A stretch of 64,000 bases of DNA from Sepiola atlantica (GCA_963556195.1 OY744531.1:50066700-50130699), one strand, 5' to 3'; counted from the first letter of the stretch, positions 31,906 to 43,213 are shown. Notes: generated by a model from the sequence alone, not told the origin. Made by a program: numbers and translations.

Positions 31906-32330
31906 TCAGCATAATGGTAGTCTTACTGGTAGGGGCTCGACCGGGCGTGTGTACCCTGTGTTTCTTCCCACTACCTCTGTGGTGTTGTCCACCTCTATCT
32001 GTTCTTCGGGTTCATTGCGCAACTTGAAATTGACGTCCATAGTCTCATCAGGGGCTTCTTGTCGCGGAGGTTCGAAATTCTTTGAAGGATCTGAAGTTCT
32101 CGGTGTGGAGCAATGTGGGCCATCAAAAACTGGATAGATCTTCTGGAGGAAGCGACGGTTCCAGAGCGTTAGACGATTACTCTCATCCACTCGCACCTGG
32201 TACTGTCGGTTGCCACCTGTTTCCACGACCCTCCCCATTTTTCTCTATTGACGAGGGTGGGGACCATCTTGGTTTGGGATCTGGACGAAATCTCCGACTT
32301 TTAGTTCCCGAAGTGAACGGCAACGCTGAT
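31906..32330 (-). pseudogene. pol: gypsy Pol C-terminal tail
   Basis: The frame encodes GRVVETGGNRQYQVRVDESN followed by RLTLWNRRFLQKIYPVFDG, then a proline- and acid-rich end. Upstream, in another frame, is VGDFVQIPNQDGPHP-like sequence. This is the integrase C-terminal and tail region of a common molluscan gypsy lineage. It follows the integrase core in order. Confidence 0.65.
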
Positions 32331-32664
32331 TGTAGAACTGTTCGTTCCACATGTGCCTTTAAGCCATGACAACCTCCCTTAGTTCACTTATCTCTTTCCT
32401 CTCCTTCCGTGTTTGGTACTTATCCTGTAGGACTGGGAGGTAATCCTTAATAACCCGACCATACAGCATTATAGCTGGGGAAATGTCAATATCCTGAACG
32501 GGGATGTTGCGATGGATCAGCAGTGCCCAGGCAGCACGATCAGAACAGAGGCGTCTGCAGTTATCTGTATTGTTGGCGAGTATATGCTTAGCTGTCTTTA
32601 CTGCTATCTCTGCGCGCCCATTGCTTTGATGTTAGTATGCAGATTACATTCGTTTCTGTATCCC

Positions 32665-33135
32665 TCAGTTCTTCAGAAAGGAGTCGTACTCCTGAGACTC
32701 AAATGGCAGTCCTCCATCCAATGAGATATTTTCCAGTGCACCATATGCGCAAAACCATGTTCTCATCGTGTCACACATGGTTTTGATCTTCCCAGATGGC
32801 ATTAGAGCCACCTCCATGCATCCAGTATACCGATCAGTGTATAACAAGTACTGTTTGCCCTGCATATTGACAAAGTCCACTACAACTTGTTGAAATGGAA
32901 ATCCCATGTCTGCTGGTGTCATCAAGGGTTCCTTCAACTGACATGGCACAATCGTGTTGCAAGTGCAGCACTGGGATCTTGTCTGCCTTACACTAGCACC
33001 CAGCCCTAACCAGAACAACCGTTGTCTTGTGTTTGCCAGCATGCCATTTACGCCTTGATGTGTGCAATGAAGTGACTTGAGTATCACTGCTCGAAGTTGT
33101 CGAGGTATCAAAATCTTGTTGCCTTTGATTATCAC
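32665..33135 (-). pseudogene. pol: gypsy integrase, zinc-binding and core start
   Basis: The open frame starts with the H2C2 zinc-binding domain (HCTHQGVNGMLANTRQRLFW, then CCTC). It enters the core with VVVDFVNMQGKQYLLYTDRY (first catalytic D) and ENISLDGGLPFESQEYD (second). The third catalytic residue would lie downstream, where the frame is broken. Confidence 0.8.
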
Positions 33136-33453
33136 TCCTTCCAGACAGTATAATCACTCGCGCCTGGGTCAGAAAACTTGAGCTATGGATGGGATGTTGT
33201 TGCGTGACTCAGAGAAACCTTTCTGTCACCAGGTCTGCTAAGGTCTGGCATTCTTCATCTGTGGCCGCGGCAGCCACGATCCATTTCCATGTTATCACCT
33301 TAGCTTATGGTCACTGTCGTACATTAACATAAAGGCCGCTTTGACCCCGGTATCTATCAGTTGGGACAGGCTCTTTCACATACCTACTGGGTATTGGGAA
33401 TCACAATCAGATGCTGCATTGTGTTTTCCAGGGCAGTGTCTAATCCGGAATTT

Positions 33454-33715
33454 TTACATCAGGCTTCGTTCTTTGAAGTTTAAAAGACATGGGTTTTTAA
33501 TGTTTTCAAGAGACTGATCAGAAAATATTTTTGTCAGTGGTTGGTGGTCCACTGCTGCCAGAAAATTTGGGCATTCGAGTACGGAAATACGACAGGACAT
33601 AGATAAGAGCCAAGGCTTTTGCTTCCACTGGTGTGTAACGCGATTCTGCGTCATTGGTAAATCGGGTGCCAACCACAATGAGCTTCCAGTGACCCTCCCC
33701 ACAACTTATTTGCAA
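33454..33715 (-). pseudogene. pol: gypsy RNase H fragment
   Basis: GEGHWKLIVVGTRFTNDAES, PVEAKALALIYVLSYFRTRM and VDHQPLTKIFSDQSLENIKN are split over two overlapping frames. This is the RNase H domain between RT and integrase. Confidence 0.75.
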
Positions 33716-33867
33716 TGTTTCTGAAACAAGAAGTATGCAATCCCTGTTTTACTATAATCTGTTGCCAAGCCCGTAGTTCTGTTGATTTCGAATGTTTTAA
33801 CCTCATTCTCAATTTTCTTTATGATCACCCTCTTTGTCTCTTGAAATATGCATTCCAGTGTCTTATC

Positions 33868-34700
33868 CTAATAGAACATTCCGTTCTTCGTTTGTGAAAG
33901 GGCATATGACACCTGATTCACAAGTCCAAACAAAGACTTGACGCTGGTGATATTCGTAGGTATAGAGAAGTGAAGGATAGCTTCTGTCATCTTTTTTGTA
34001 GGTTTAACAACGTCAGCAGTGATAAGAAACCCAGCAAATTCCACCTCCGTTTCAGCGAAATGGAACTTGTCAGAGTTAAACACAATACCCTTATCTGCAC
34101 AGTGGCTGATGTAGTCGACTGTGTGCCTGAACAAGGACTCTATCGAATCGTCCCATAGGAGACTGTCATCTATGCACCAAGTTTTCCGTAGCATATGTCC
34201 CTGTATCCATAGAATCCTTGAGGGGCCCGACAATACCTGCATCTGCCCAACTCAGTAATGAATGTGGTAGTGTCCCGTGCCGCTGGAGAGAAAGAGAGAG
34301 AGAGAGAGCAGTAGGCTGTGGTATCCATTCCATGTGTTAAGGATTGTTTTTGTGGTGTGGGCCAGAGACCTAGTTAAATGAGAACTGAGTGTGGTGCATT
34401 TTCCTCATGGTGGCATCATTCAATTTTTGTAGGTACATCGTGCATCTTGGAGACCTGTCTTTTTTTTTGGTGTGACCACCATCCTAGAACACTAGGTAGT
34501 CAGTGTGCTTACCGGCACCGCTTCTATTATGCCCAGTGCAATGTCCAGGTCAAGATATTCTGTCACCTTCTTTTTTCAATGATGAGGGATCGGTATTGGC
34601 ATATGAACTGTTGTTGGTGTTGCACCAGGGACAAATGTGATATCCAATAGTTTGCCTGCCATAGTTTGTAATAGTTGGTGTGGGCATATATTGAATGCAC
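33868..34700 (-). pseudogene. pol: gypsy reverse transcriptase
   Basis: The frame 34242-33868 carries the catalytic box as CIDD (codons at 34176-34165) where YIDD or YVDD is usual. GIVFNSDKFHFAETEVEFAG and GLVNQVSYALSQTKNG follow it. Upstream fragments to 34700 read SPAARDTTTFITE and RYCRAPQGFYGYRD with frameshifts. This is the RT palm and fingers of a Ty3/gypsy Pol. Confidence 0.75.
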
Positions 34701-34825
34701 TCGAGTTGAAATGTTCCACTATGAACCGTTCTAGTTGGTGTCTGTTTGCTTCCGTTGGTTGGAATGGGATAGTATCCGGTTTTGATGGAACAGATGCCCT
34801 ATGTGCACATTCGCATGGGGCCGTT

Positions 34826-35560
34826 TCATTTGCGTCCCTTGATGCGCTGCTCTGTGATCACGAGTTTTGAAACTTTAAGGGAAACAAACCCAGATCTTTC
34901 AGAGCGGTTTGTGATAAATAAAAGCCAGATGTCTTGTCTGACACATACACTGCCTGTCATGTCTCTCTTAATCCAACTTTTATGTGCAGGAATAAGACGC
35001 CTTTTACTTGCAACCGGTCGTCCATTATTCCTTGTATTCAGTGAGTAGTTGGCGCAAAGTACCCGTCCAGGTATCCAAGGATTTTTTGAATCTCGAGTCC
35101 ACTCGAGCAAGTCTGGGCTCTGGTGCTTCCAAATACGAGGATATGACAGCTATTATAGTTTATTAGACCCTTTGGTACACGTCTGAATGTAATATGAGTT
35201 CTGGCATCATGGTTACTTCCACTGTCACCGACAGACGTGGCTCCAAACTGAAACTGTGATGAGTCGTATTTGGTCTAATAGGTGTTCCTCCATGGCAGAA
35301 TTCAGCATCTCAGGTCCTATTAATTCAAATAGTAGTATGTTGGTGCTGGGCATACATGTGGCTCTCAGCTCGTTTCGGATTACAGCTAAATCTCTCAGTC
35401 TGCACATGTCTTTATATCGGGCCCATGTATCCAGAAACAATGCCCATTTACCATCTGTGGTATCAAGGCCTATTGATGGTCGCTCCAGTCTTTTAACATG
35501 GGACGTATTTGGCTGACCAGAAATTCCCTCTTTTCTGAGCTCAAAATATTGTTGGTCCAT
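34826..35560 (-). pseudogene. gypsy Gag/Pol N-terminal region
   Basis: At 35560-35225 the frame encodes KWALFLDTWARYKDMCRLRD and ELIGPEMLNSAMEEHLLDQI, a Gag-like segment. At 35110-34826, ARVD-type sequence and TGSVCVRQDIWLLF may be the decayed protease region, with no intact DTG triad. The order is consistent with the downstream RT. Confidence 0.6.
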
Positions 35561-35764
35561 TATGCCTGTTGGTAAATCACTCTAAAGTGTACGGTTTCAA
35601 ATTGGTAACTTTTGAAGTTGATCCTGTTCTGTAGCGCGATATATAACATCTATTATCTAAGATTGTAAATGGTTGCCGCCATGTTCTATATATAGTTATC
35701 TGCCAAGGGCAGATAACTTTGTCCTGCCTGACACAAGGGAAGATCACTCTACTTTACTTATATA

Positions 35765-36410
35765 TAAAATGGACTTCCCATGCAAGATAGTAGCCCGTTC
35801 GATATTGGGATCACATCCATAAGTAACTACTAATAAACTAAATTTATTGTAGATCGTAATATTTAACTCATATATTAAGCAATACTTGTTTTACAGCACA
35901 TAGACTGCCTTGTCATCCATAAATTTGAGGCGGTTCTTAGTTCTTAAAGTGATTCGGTGATGAGGCCCCATTTTGGGAGCTTTGGGGAAGTGTAGCTACC
36001 CCTTAATTATCAGTATTCCAGGTTTACTCTGACCCGGATTGGTAGCCCATGTGTTTTTTTGTTTTTTTAAAGAACACCCCCATTTCGTGTTCATCGCAGA
36101 CCTTTCTTCTAAATTAACATGACCCTTCCATGCAAAATAGTAGCCTGTTCGATATTGGGGTCACACCCATATCTACCCATTAATAAATTGTGGATCGTAA
36201 TATTTTACTCAGATATCAAGCAATACTTTTTTACAGTCTTGTCTTCTTTATGTTCGGAGTGCTTCTAAGTATGATGTTAAGGTGCATCCGATGGTGAAGG
36301 CCCCATTTTTGGGAAGCTTTGGGGAAGTGTAGCAAACCCTTAGTAACCATTACTACCAGGTTTACTCAGACCCGGATTGGTAGTACCTGTCTTTTGGCTT
36401 TTTAGTTTTT
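35765..36410 (+). repeat. tandem duplication, two ~300-bp units
   Basis: Unit 1 (about 35770-36060) and unit 2 (about 36117-36405) share CATGCAARATAGTAGCCYGT, TCGATATTGGGRTCACAYCC, GCTTTGGGGAAGTGTAGC and ACCCGGATTGGTAG. They are separated by ~55 bp. Confidence 0.8.
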
Positions 36411-36437
36411 TAGTTACCCCTCATATTTCTTTTATTA

Positions 36438-36622
36438 ATTATCTTTGCAAATCAGAAAAAAAGTCTTCATGAAAATAAATATTTAATCTGTTTTATTTTT
36501 AATTTCTTTAAAGATTGATTGTTTTCTTTTGTTTCGTATGTTCAGTTGCATCTTCACGGCTTTGTTCGTATGTTTGTTTGTCATGCTTCACGTAAAATGG
36601 CATTCACATCACTTAACGCTCA
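36438..36622 (+). repeat. direct repeat A, right copy
   Basis: Partner of 31533-31735, in the same orientation. Confidence 0.65.
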
Positions 36623-36684
36623 GATTGAATGGACGCATCTTAGCACATCGGTTCTTGTTTTGACAGTGAATATCTGAAATATCT

Positions 36685-37065
36685 TCTAATATCTGTTCTG
36701 ATACATCTTTTCTGTCCTCGGTCCATGAAGGAGTATATCTACCTCCTCTCCAGAATGTTATACACAATATCATGTGTGGCTTTGAAAAGCAGGTGCATTA
36801 GGATAAGAGCACTATGGTCTATATAAAATTCCTGAGCAGCCCTGTCGGCATTGCCTGGTAGGAGCGCCTCGGGCGATTAGCAATACTCCCAAAGATAAAG
36901 TAAAGTCTGGGAGTGTTGACCTCCTAGGACATAACAGAACCATCAGTAAAGGAGAAGTCTTTCTAGACCGAGGTAATTTTTATTTTTGTCTAAATCCAGA
37001 GTGCCTCTTTTTCCCATATTAAATAAATACTGACAATATGTCTAACTTTGTCCACACACTCATAA
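36685..37065 (+). repeat. long U2-headed composite SINE-like repeat
   Basis: TAATATCTGTTCTGATACAT followed by CTGTCCTCGGTCCA at 36692-36728 resembles the U2 snRNA segment TTTAATATCTGATACGTCCT plus the adjoining CTATCCGAGGACA. The body at 36740-36940 (ACCTCCTCTCCAG, GCAGCCCTGTCGGCATTGCC, GTGTTGACCTCCTAGG) is shared with the copy at 53190. The tail at 36965-37060 (ATCCAGAGTG..., TGTCTAACTTTGTCC) is shared with 5120 and 37372. Confidence 0.6.
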
Positions 37066-37371
37066 CGCATATACACATCAATATATGAAAGACAAATGGA
37101 AAGATAAAAGACACAAAAACTCAGTGACATCTCAACGTTTCGCCCTCATGTTGAAAAGTCTTTTTCAAGATTAACAAAAATAGGTCGAAAAAAGTAGCAA
37201 CAGACAAGAAGACGTGAAATGTTACTTTAAGTGTTTGGTATTTTCTCTTTCATCTCGTCGGATTTATGTTATTTTAATAATTTATCACATCAATATATAT
37301 TGACATATCAAATAATAATAATTTAATTAATTTTAAACATTTTTTTGTTGTTGTTTTATTTTCAATTTTTG

Positions 37372-37555
37372 AAGACTTTTGGCTTTTGCATTAGGATCAA
37401 ATTGTAGTATCTGTTCTGACCTCAGTCAGGGGAGGAGAGATCTCGACTTGGACAATTTTTATCCCAATCCAGAGTGACTTTTTTTGGGGAACTGGCTTCC
37501 TCACCAACATTAAAAACAGACTTCGTTTTTAACTTTGCCCTTGTGGGGAGGATAA
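37372..37555 (+). repeat. U2-headed SINE-like repeat
   Basis: CTTTTGGCTTTTGCATTAGG then ATCAAATTGTAGTATCTGTT and CTGA closely follows the U2 5' end (CTTTTGGCTAAGATCAAGTG, TAGTATCTGTTCT). It continues with a GAGGAGAGATC block and the tail ATCCAGAGTGACTTTTTTTG, then AACATTAAAAACAGAC and TTTTAACTTTGCCC. There is no 3' portion of U2, so this is a snRNA-derived head on an unrelated body. Confidence 0.65.
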
Positions 37556-38480
37556 CCAGAGACTTTTATAAGCTGGCAGTATACGCGGAGTAACGTAACC
37601 TTCGTAGTACTGGTAGCGAACGAAAGAGGGCAGCATCTGCTGCAAAGTTTGGTTTTAGCCAATCAGAACGTGAATGATAAAAATGACGCTAATGTTATTC
37701 AATATGGATGTCGCTCGCTGTTCGAAAAGTCGCGTATTAAAATTTATTCATTTTGACTTGCGTGTCTGTTGAAGACATTTGACGTAATGGTTTATTTGTG
37801 AACGTCTGTTCCTATTTAATTATTGTATTTTCCTAACTCTCTGATTTGCTTGTTTGACGATTTCGGGTCAATTACGTGAAGCCTGCTGCTGTTGTGAAAT
37901 AAATTGCTGTTGTTTGTTGTTATGCTATTTAATGTAACACTGACGCTGTTGCATTATCATCATCATCATCATCAGCAGCAGCAGCATCAGCAGCAGCAGT
38001 AGCAAACGTAGCAGCAGCAGCAGTAGCAAACGTAGCAGCAGAACTCTAAACTTAGAAACTATTAATGAAAAAGAAACGGGATTTCATTTATATTTTAATC
38101 ACACTTTTCATGTTAATAGTTCAATTTATCTCTCTCCTCCCTCTCTCTTTTTCTCTCTTAATTAAATTCAATCTTTTTAGATTTGTGTGAATCAATGATT
38201 ACGTAAATAACAAAACAATTCCATCAGCAGAGCCAGTTGAAAAATACACGTTTTTCTTCGGTTTATGCGCACGAATAAACCAGAATACTTAACTTTTGAA
38301 CTTAAACTTTAATTCAAGCGAGAAAGCGCTTTCTCAACGGCAGTTTAAAGGCTTCAAAATAGCTTTCGAATCACGATGACTCACGAAATAAAAACGTGTG
38401 GATAATTTATTTCATGTAGTTATAAATAGCCGAAATTTGAAAAGTCAAAACCGTGTAGGCATTTTTGGTTATACTAGAGT
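37556..38480. other. no gene seen; CAT/CAG-rich minisatellite at 37953-38045
   Basis: The (CAT)n/(CAG)n tract includes two copies of CAGCAGCAGTAGCAAACGTAG. I found no coding signature elsewhere in this stretch. Confidence 0.4.
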
Positions 38481-39007
38481 GGTTAGCTCCCTAAATGGCT
38501 GATTTTGCAAGCGGTGAAATGGCTAAGTAATCCGACGTATTAATTTATTGTCTGATTATTGCGAATTTCTTTTGGTTTTTTCCATTTCTATTTTGCAAAT
38601 TAATTTGTTTTCTGATTTTTGCGGATTATTTTGCAAATACTAATTTGTTTTAAGATTTTTGCGGATTAAACTATTTTTGCGCATTATTTTGCAAAAAAAA
38701 AAATTTGTTTATAATCTGATTTGGGCCAAATTTTTATTTTATTTTAATTTTGCAAATAGCCCAAGTCATGATGAAAGATTAGCGTTTTTAAACAAGTTCG
38801 TTCGAAGTTTTTTCTTTGAGGGAGGGAGGGGCACCCAGACTTATGGTTTGTAGTAGGATTAAGGGAGGATCTGTTTAGTTTTGTAAGAAACAAATAATAA
38901 AATCAAATAGTGTTTATTTAAAAAATAAAGAAATATATTACAAATTAAACATCATAATAATGGCGTACACAATATAGAATAGTGTCGAAGAAATTGTCTT
39001 TTATATA

Positions 39008-40300
39008 GGGTGAGGCAGAGAGGGTGGACGTTTTTTAAAATATCACAAAATCGTTAATTTTTTATTGAAAACAAATGTATTCACAGATTTCAGTTCATGA
39101 AGTCTTAGCATTTTTTAAATTCTCTTTTCGGTTGAAGTAATGGACGATAAAACACTGCGTTTTTGCGTACGACAGTTTCGTCAAGAATAACGAGTCTATC
39201 ACGGCAGTTCAACGTGAGATTCGTCGCCATTTCAATATCCACCGAAATCAAGCTGTTCTCACTCGCAACACTATCCTACGTTGGGTTAACGCACTTCGTA
39301 CACGAGGTACACTGATGAACAAAAGACTACCAGGGACTAGACGATTAGTACGTACCACTTAAAATGAAGAACGCGTTAGACAAGCCGTGCTGCGCAGTCC
39401 GACTCGTTCTGCTTGGAAACATTCTTCTGAACTAGGGCTGAGTAATCGTTCGGTAAGGCGTGTTTTGCATTTAGAACTGCAATTCCATCCTTAAAAATTG
39501 GCCGTTGTGCAAGAGCTGAGACCCGGAGATTACGCACAGTGAGTGACGTTCGCACATGAGATGCAGGCAATTTTTGAGCAAAATGACAACCTCATATTGT
39601 GCATGAGTGATGAAGCTCATTTTCATATCAATGGCATGATGAATCAACAGAACTGTCGTTACTGGGCTTATGAACATCTAAAACAATTGCACAGAAAGAC
39701 CGCTGAACAGCCCATTGGTTCTTACTTTTTCGCAGAGGATAATGGGAATACTGTTACCGTGAACTCGGATCGCTATATCGAGATGATAAACAACTTTTTT
39801 TTCCCCCTAAGTTACTACGAAAACGTATTCCCATTCGACGTGTGTGGTTTCAACAGGATGGGCGACAGCTCACACAGCTAGAGCATCAATGGACGTTATT
39901 CGCCCTCTCTTCGCTGGTCGCCTCATTTCCAGGTTTGGCGACATTCATTGGCCTCCTCGGTCCCCTGACTTATCCATGTGCAATTTTTCTCATAGGGTCA
40001 CCTCAAGGCACGTGTATACAAGCATAAACCCCGTACATTGAAAGAACTTAAAGAAGCTATTCGCGAGGAAGTCACCCAAATTGACAGAGCGATGATTGAA
40101 AAAGTTTATGAAAACTTCCAAGAACGCCTTCAAAAATGTATCACTAATAACGGACGCCACACGAGTGATGTTGTTTTCCACACTTGATTTTGTAAAATGC
40201 TATTTCAATACGAACTCAAATCTGTGAATAAATTTCTTTTCAATAAAAAATAAACGATTTTGTGATTATTTAAAAAACGTCTGCCCTCTCTGCTCACCCT
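39008..40300 (+). mobile_element. Tc1/mariner-superfamily (IS630-like) transposon
   Basis: The terminal inverted repeats are about 40 bp long. GGGTGAGGCAGAGAGGGTGG and ACGTTTTTTAAAATATCACA on the left are mirrored by AGGGTGAGCAGAGAGGGCAG and ACGTTTTTTAAATAATCACA (reverse complement of the right end). The length, 1.29 kb, is typical. A TA precedes the left end. The right flank does not show TA. Confidence 0.8.
39141..40187 (+). pseudogene. Tc1/mariner-type DDE transposase, broken
   Basis: It can be followed across several frames: SITAVQREIRRHFNIHRNQA (N-terminal HTH), GTLMNKRLPGTRRLV, then 39543-39881 with LCMSDEAHFHINGMMNQQNC (first catalytic D), QPIGSYFFAEDNGNTVTVNS, and after a shift WFQQDG-like and IHWPPRSPDLSMCNF. 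It ends QKCITNNGRHTSDVVFHT and a stop at about 40187. At least four stops or frameshifts inactivate it. Confidence 0.8.
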
Positions 40301-40470
40301 GACGGATAATTTGCACGAGCGACTAATCCGCAAATATCAGAAAACAAATTAATATTTACAAAATAAAACTTTAAAAAAACAAACCTAATCAATAAAATTT
40401 GGCAGGCATTTCGGGAGCTAACCGTTTCAATATAACAACATTTTTTTCTGGAGTGATAATGATGGGTTAT

Positions 40471-40471
40471 A

Positions 40472-40511
<40 letters not shown>
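40471..40511. repeat. (GAT)n microsatellite
   Basis: About 13 uninterrupted copies follow closely on the nested-transposon region. Confidence 0.95.
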
Positions 40512-40512
<1 letters not shown>

Positions 40513-40657
40513 CCCCTCATTATTATTACTACAGTAAAAAAACAATGACCCGCGTTTACTTCATGACCCTCCGAATTTTCAAACGCGCTCATCATATAAA
40601 ATAGCTCCCGTTGTAGTCATTAGCAAATTTGACTCTTCTTTCGAATTTAATTTGTCG

Positions 40658-40658
<1 letters not shown>

Positions 40659-40746
<88 letters not shown>
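40659..40746. repeat. (AT)n tract
   Basis: About 44 uninterrupted dinucleotides. Confidence 0.95.
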
Positions 40747-40750
<4 letters not shown>

Positions 40751-40953
40751 TTTATATTTATACATACGTGTACATAATCTGCAAGACTGGCATGTCGATG
40801 TTATCGATCAACAACTGTTAAAAACTGAGATCTCACCAGGCAGAATAAAAATCTGATCCTTCCATTAGGTCTTATTTAGAAAGCTTTTTTTCCAAATATG
40901 ACCGGTTGAAATTATTTGGATTTTTATCCTGTAGATTTTTACCTTACCTGAAT

Positions 40954-40956
<3 letters not shown>

Positions 40957-41029
<73 letters not shown>
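40957..41029. repeat. (AT)n tract
   Basis: About 36 dinucleotides abutting the left arm of the inverted-repeat element at 41035. Confidence 0.95.
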
Positions 41030-41034
<5 letters not shown>

Positions 41035-41035
<1 letters not shown>

Positions 41036-41890
41036 ATAATATAAAATGAAATAATAAAATAAGGTGTCAATCAAATTTTATTATAATGGACGTGTAACTT
41101 CCGCTTTGATAACGTCGTTCGGAGAGGCAGACATTTAGCATTTTTAGTTTCGCCTTCCATTCGGCGAAAAAGGGTCCTGTTGGATTTGGCTCGCGGGAGA
41201 GCAAATACTTTCAAAATTTGATTATTTTTATTCGGCCCGGAGGAAGTGATAACGGAGGTTGTTGACTCAGTTCAATTTTAATTTTGTTCAATTCGGATTT
41301 AACGGATTCTCCATTTAACCAGTGAACTTTGTTTTGATTTGTACTGCTCAGATCAAATTTTTGGAATTTTGAGTGAGTTTATTGATTTTTTTATATTATT
41401 TTTTATATTATTTGATTTGATTTATTTATCGCTGTAATAATCAACTTAAACATTGGATACTTTTCACTTTATCGATTGCTGACGCATCTCACGATTGGAC
41501 AACTTTTTCAATTCTTTCAATTACTCGTATTTGGACTGTCACTCATTACCTGGATCAATCTTCAGTCAACCTTCTGGATATCTTTCCTGATTATGTTTTT
41601 TTAAATTGTATGACTTGGATGGATTGTATAGATTCAGCAAAAAAGTATGTTTTTGGGTTGATATATTTGATGTTATATATTTTTATGTATTTTTGCATAT
41701 ATTTTTATATATTTTCAAAGTGTAATTTTATTACCGGTAGTAATACCACTACCACAGTGGTCCTCTGAGGAGAAGAATTATCTTTAAAAACTCATGAGCT
41801 AAGGACGTTAAGATACTTTGCTTGAACTTTGAATTATAATAAAATTTGATTGACACCTTATTTTATTATTTCATTTTATATTATAATATT
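41035..41890. mobile_element. ~855-bp element with 53-bp perfect inverted repeats
   Basis: The left arm 41035-41087 (AAAATAAGGTGTCAATCAAA, then TTTTATTATAAT) is exactly reverse-complemented near 41833-41885. The ~745-bp interior is non-coding. The arms are flanked by long (AT)n tracts on the left and, about 100 bp further out, on the right. The perfect arms suggest recent movement or gene conversion. Confidence 0.75.
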
Positions 41891-41981
41891 AATGCTCTAT
41901 CCAGTATATTGAGCTTCAGTTTTTATCTGGATGTTTCACTAATTATAAGATATTAGTTGACGCTTTATCTTTTGTTGGATT

Positions 41982-42092
<111 letters not shown>

Positions 42093-42114
42093 GAGATTTA
42101 GCAAGAGAACGAAC

Positions 42115-42275
42115 GATTCAGTCGTCGCGTGCCGAAGTTGGAAAATGCTGAACGAAAAAGTGAAGACACAGAAGACAGAGATAAAGGAAAATTTGTATTA
42201 ATACTGTTAAAATGAACAATAATACTGAAAAGTTTTGCAAAACTGATTGTGTTTGCGGCTTTAAGAAGTCCAACT
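42115..42275 (+). repeat. duplicated cassette, copy 1
   Basis: AGTTGGAAAATGCTGAACGA, AAAAGTGAAGACACAGAAGA, CAGAGATAAAGGAAAATTTG and TGATTGTGTTTGCGGCTTTA, then AGAAGTCCAA, recur at 44262-44395 with few changes. Each copy follows an AT tract. Confidence 0.75.
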
Positions 42276-42689
42276 AAAAAAAAGAGTTATTTAATGTCTA
42301 AAATAGACTGCGCCCTTAAATGTTCAGATTCTCAAGTCATGGCATCCAAATTGAGGAGAAATCTGCCTTACTTGTTGACTGGACTATGAACTGATTTAAA
42401 AAGAGGATTCAACTTAAGTGTGTGTTGATTGGTCAAGGAGAATCGTCTTGGTTAATCAAATACGGCCTTTTTCAGAATAGGAGGGCGTGTCATAATGGAC
42501 AAGAAGAAACTTATTTGGGGAGAGAAAAGGAGATAACCCCGTTTTTTTTTTATACTCTCCCAACAACCAGAAAACATACAATAGAAGAAATCGTTGCATG
42601 GTATTTAAATGAGATCATGATCAGAATATCTTCTGATTGCTACACAATGGTTCAATGTGCATATTTTTTTTACAGAATATATTTAAAGG
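42276..42689. other. unassigned open frame
   Basis: A plus-strand frame at 42422-42700 is open for 92 codons. I recognise no domain and do not predict a gene. Confidence 0.25.
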
Positions 42690-43213
42690 AGGTTAATTAG
42701 CAGTTTAAATTGTTCGCATATTTAAATTATTTACAGAATTTGATTAGCAGTTACATCGTCTTGCAAGTTGAATTTATATCAGCAACCGAGGTTGAATAGC
42801 AGTTTGCATCTTCTAAAAGTTTAATTTATATTATCAATGGAGGTTGAATAGCAGTTTGCATCCTATTTCAAGTTGAATTTATATTATCAATACAAGTTGA
42901 ATAGCAGTTTGCATCTTCTAAAAGTTGAATTTATATTATCAGTAGAGGTTTAATAGCAGTTTGCATCCTCCTGCAAGTTGAATTTATAAATAGAAGTTGA
43001 ATAGCAGTTTACACCTTCTAAAAAATTGAATTTATATTATCAATGGATGGAGAATAGCAGTATCCATCCTCTAAAAAAATTAATCTATCAATGGAGGTTG
43101 AATAGGAGTTTGCATCCTCTTAAAAGTTGAATATTTATTATCAATGAATGGAGAATAACAGATTGCATCATCTAAAAAGTTGAATTTATCAATGGAGGTT
43201 GAATAGCAGTTTA
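42690..43213. repeat. ~50-bp minisatellite, about 10 units
   Basis: The core GGTTGAATAGCAGTTTGCAT, CTTCTAAAAGTTGAATTTAT, ATTATCAATGGA recurs with unit lengths of about 46-54 bp. Alternate units differ at CTTCTAAAAG against CCTCTTGCAAG, and at GGTTGAATAG against GGAGAATA. Non-coding. Confidence 0.9.

Larger units (their letters stand above)
31736..35767 (-). mobile_element. Ty3/gypsy retrotransposon, minus strand, decayed
   Basis: The interior reads, from high to low coordinates, Gag/Pol N-terminal part, RT, RNase H, integrase and a C-terminal tail, i.e. normal Ty3/gypsy order. Both margins carry a ~45-bp direct repeat (CCTGCCTGATACAAGGGCAG, then ATCACTCTACTTTACTTATA, at 31738-31781 and 35724-35767). 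These may be remnants of LTRs or of the host repeat. Full LTRs are not visible. Confidence 0.75.
38481..40423. mobile_element. outer inverted-repeat element hosting a Tc1/mariner insertion
   Basis: GGTTAGCTCCCTAAATGGCT at 38481 is mirrored by the complement of GGTTAGCTCCCGAAATGCCT ending at 40423. Inside, the AATTTGTTTTCTGATTTTTG / CGGATTA blocks at 38600-38690 are mirrored near 40325-40365. The left side also has about three ~42-bp tandem copies of TTTTGCGGATTATTTTGCAA-type sequence. Without the inner transposon the element would be about 650 bp. Confidence 0.55.

Noticed and set aside
31784..32369. Plus-strand open frames over the gypsy tail
   Set aside because: Antisense shadows of the minus-strand Pol C-terminal region.
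42690..43213. CRISPR-like array
   Set aside because: Units vary continuously with no constant repeat/unique spacer pattern, and the DNA is eukaryotic.
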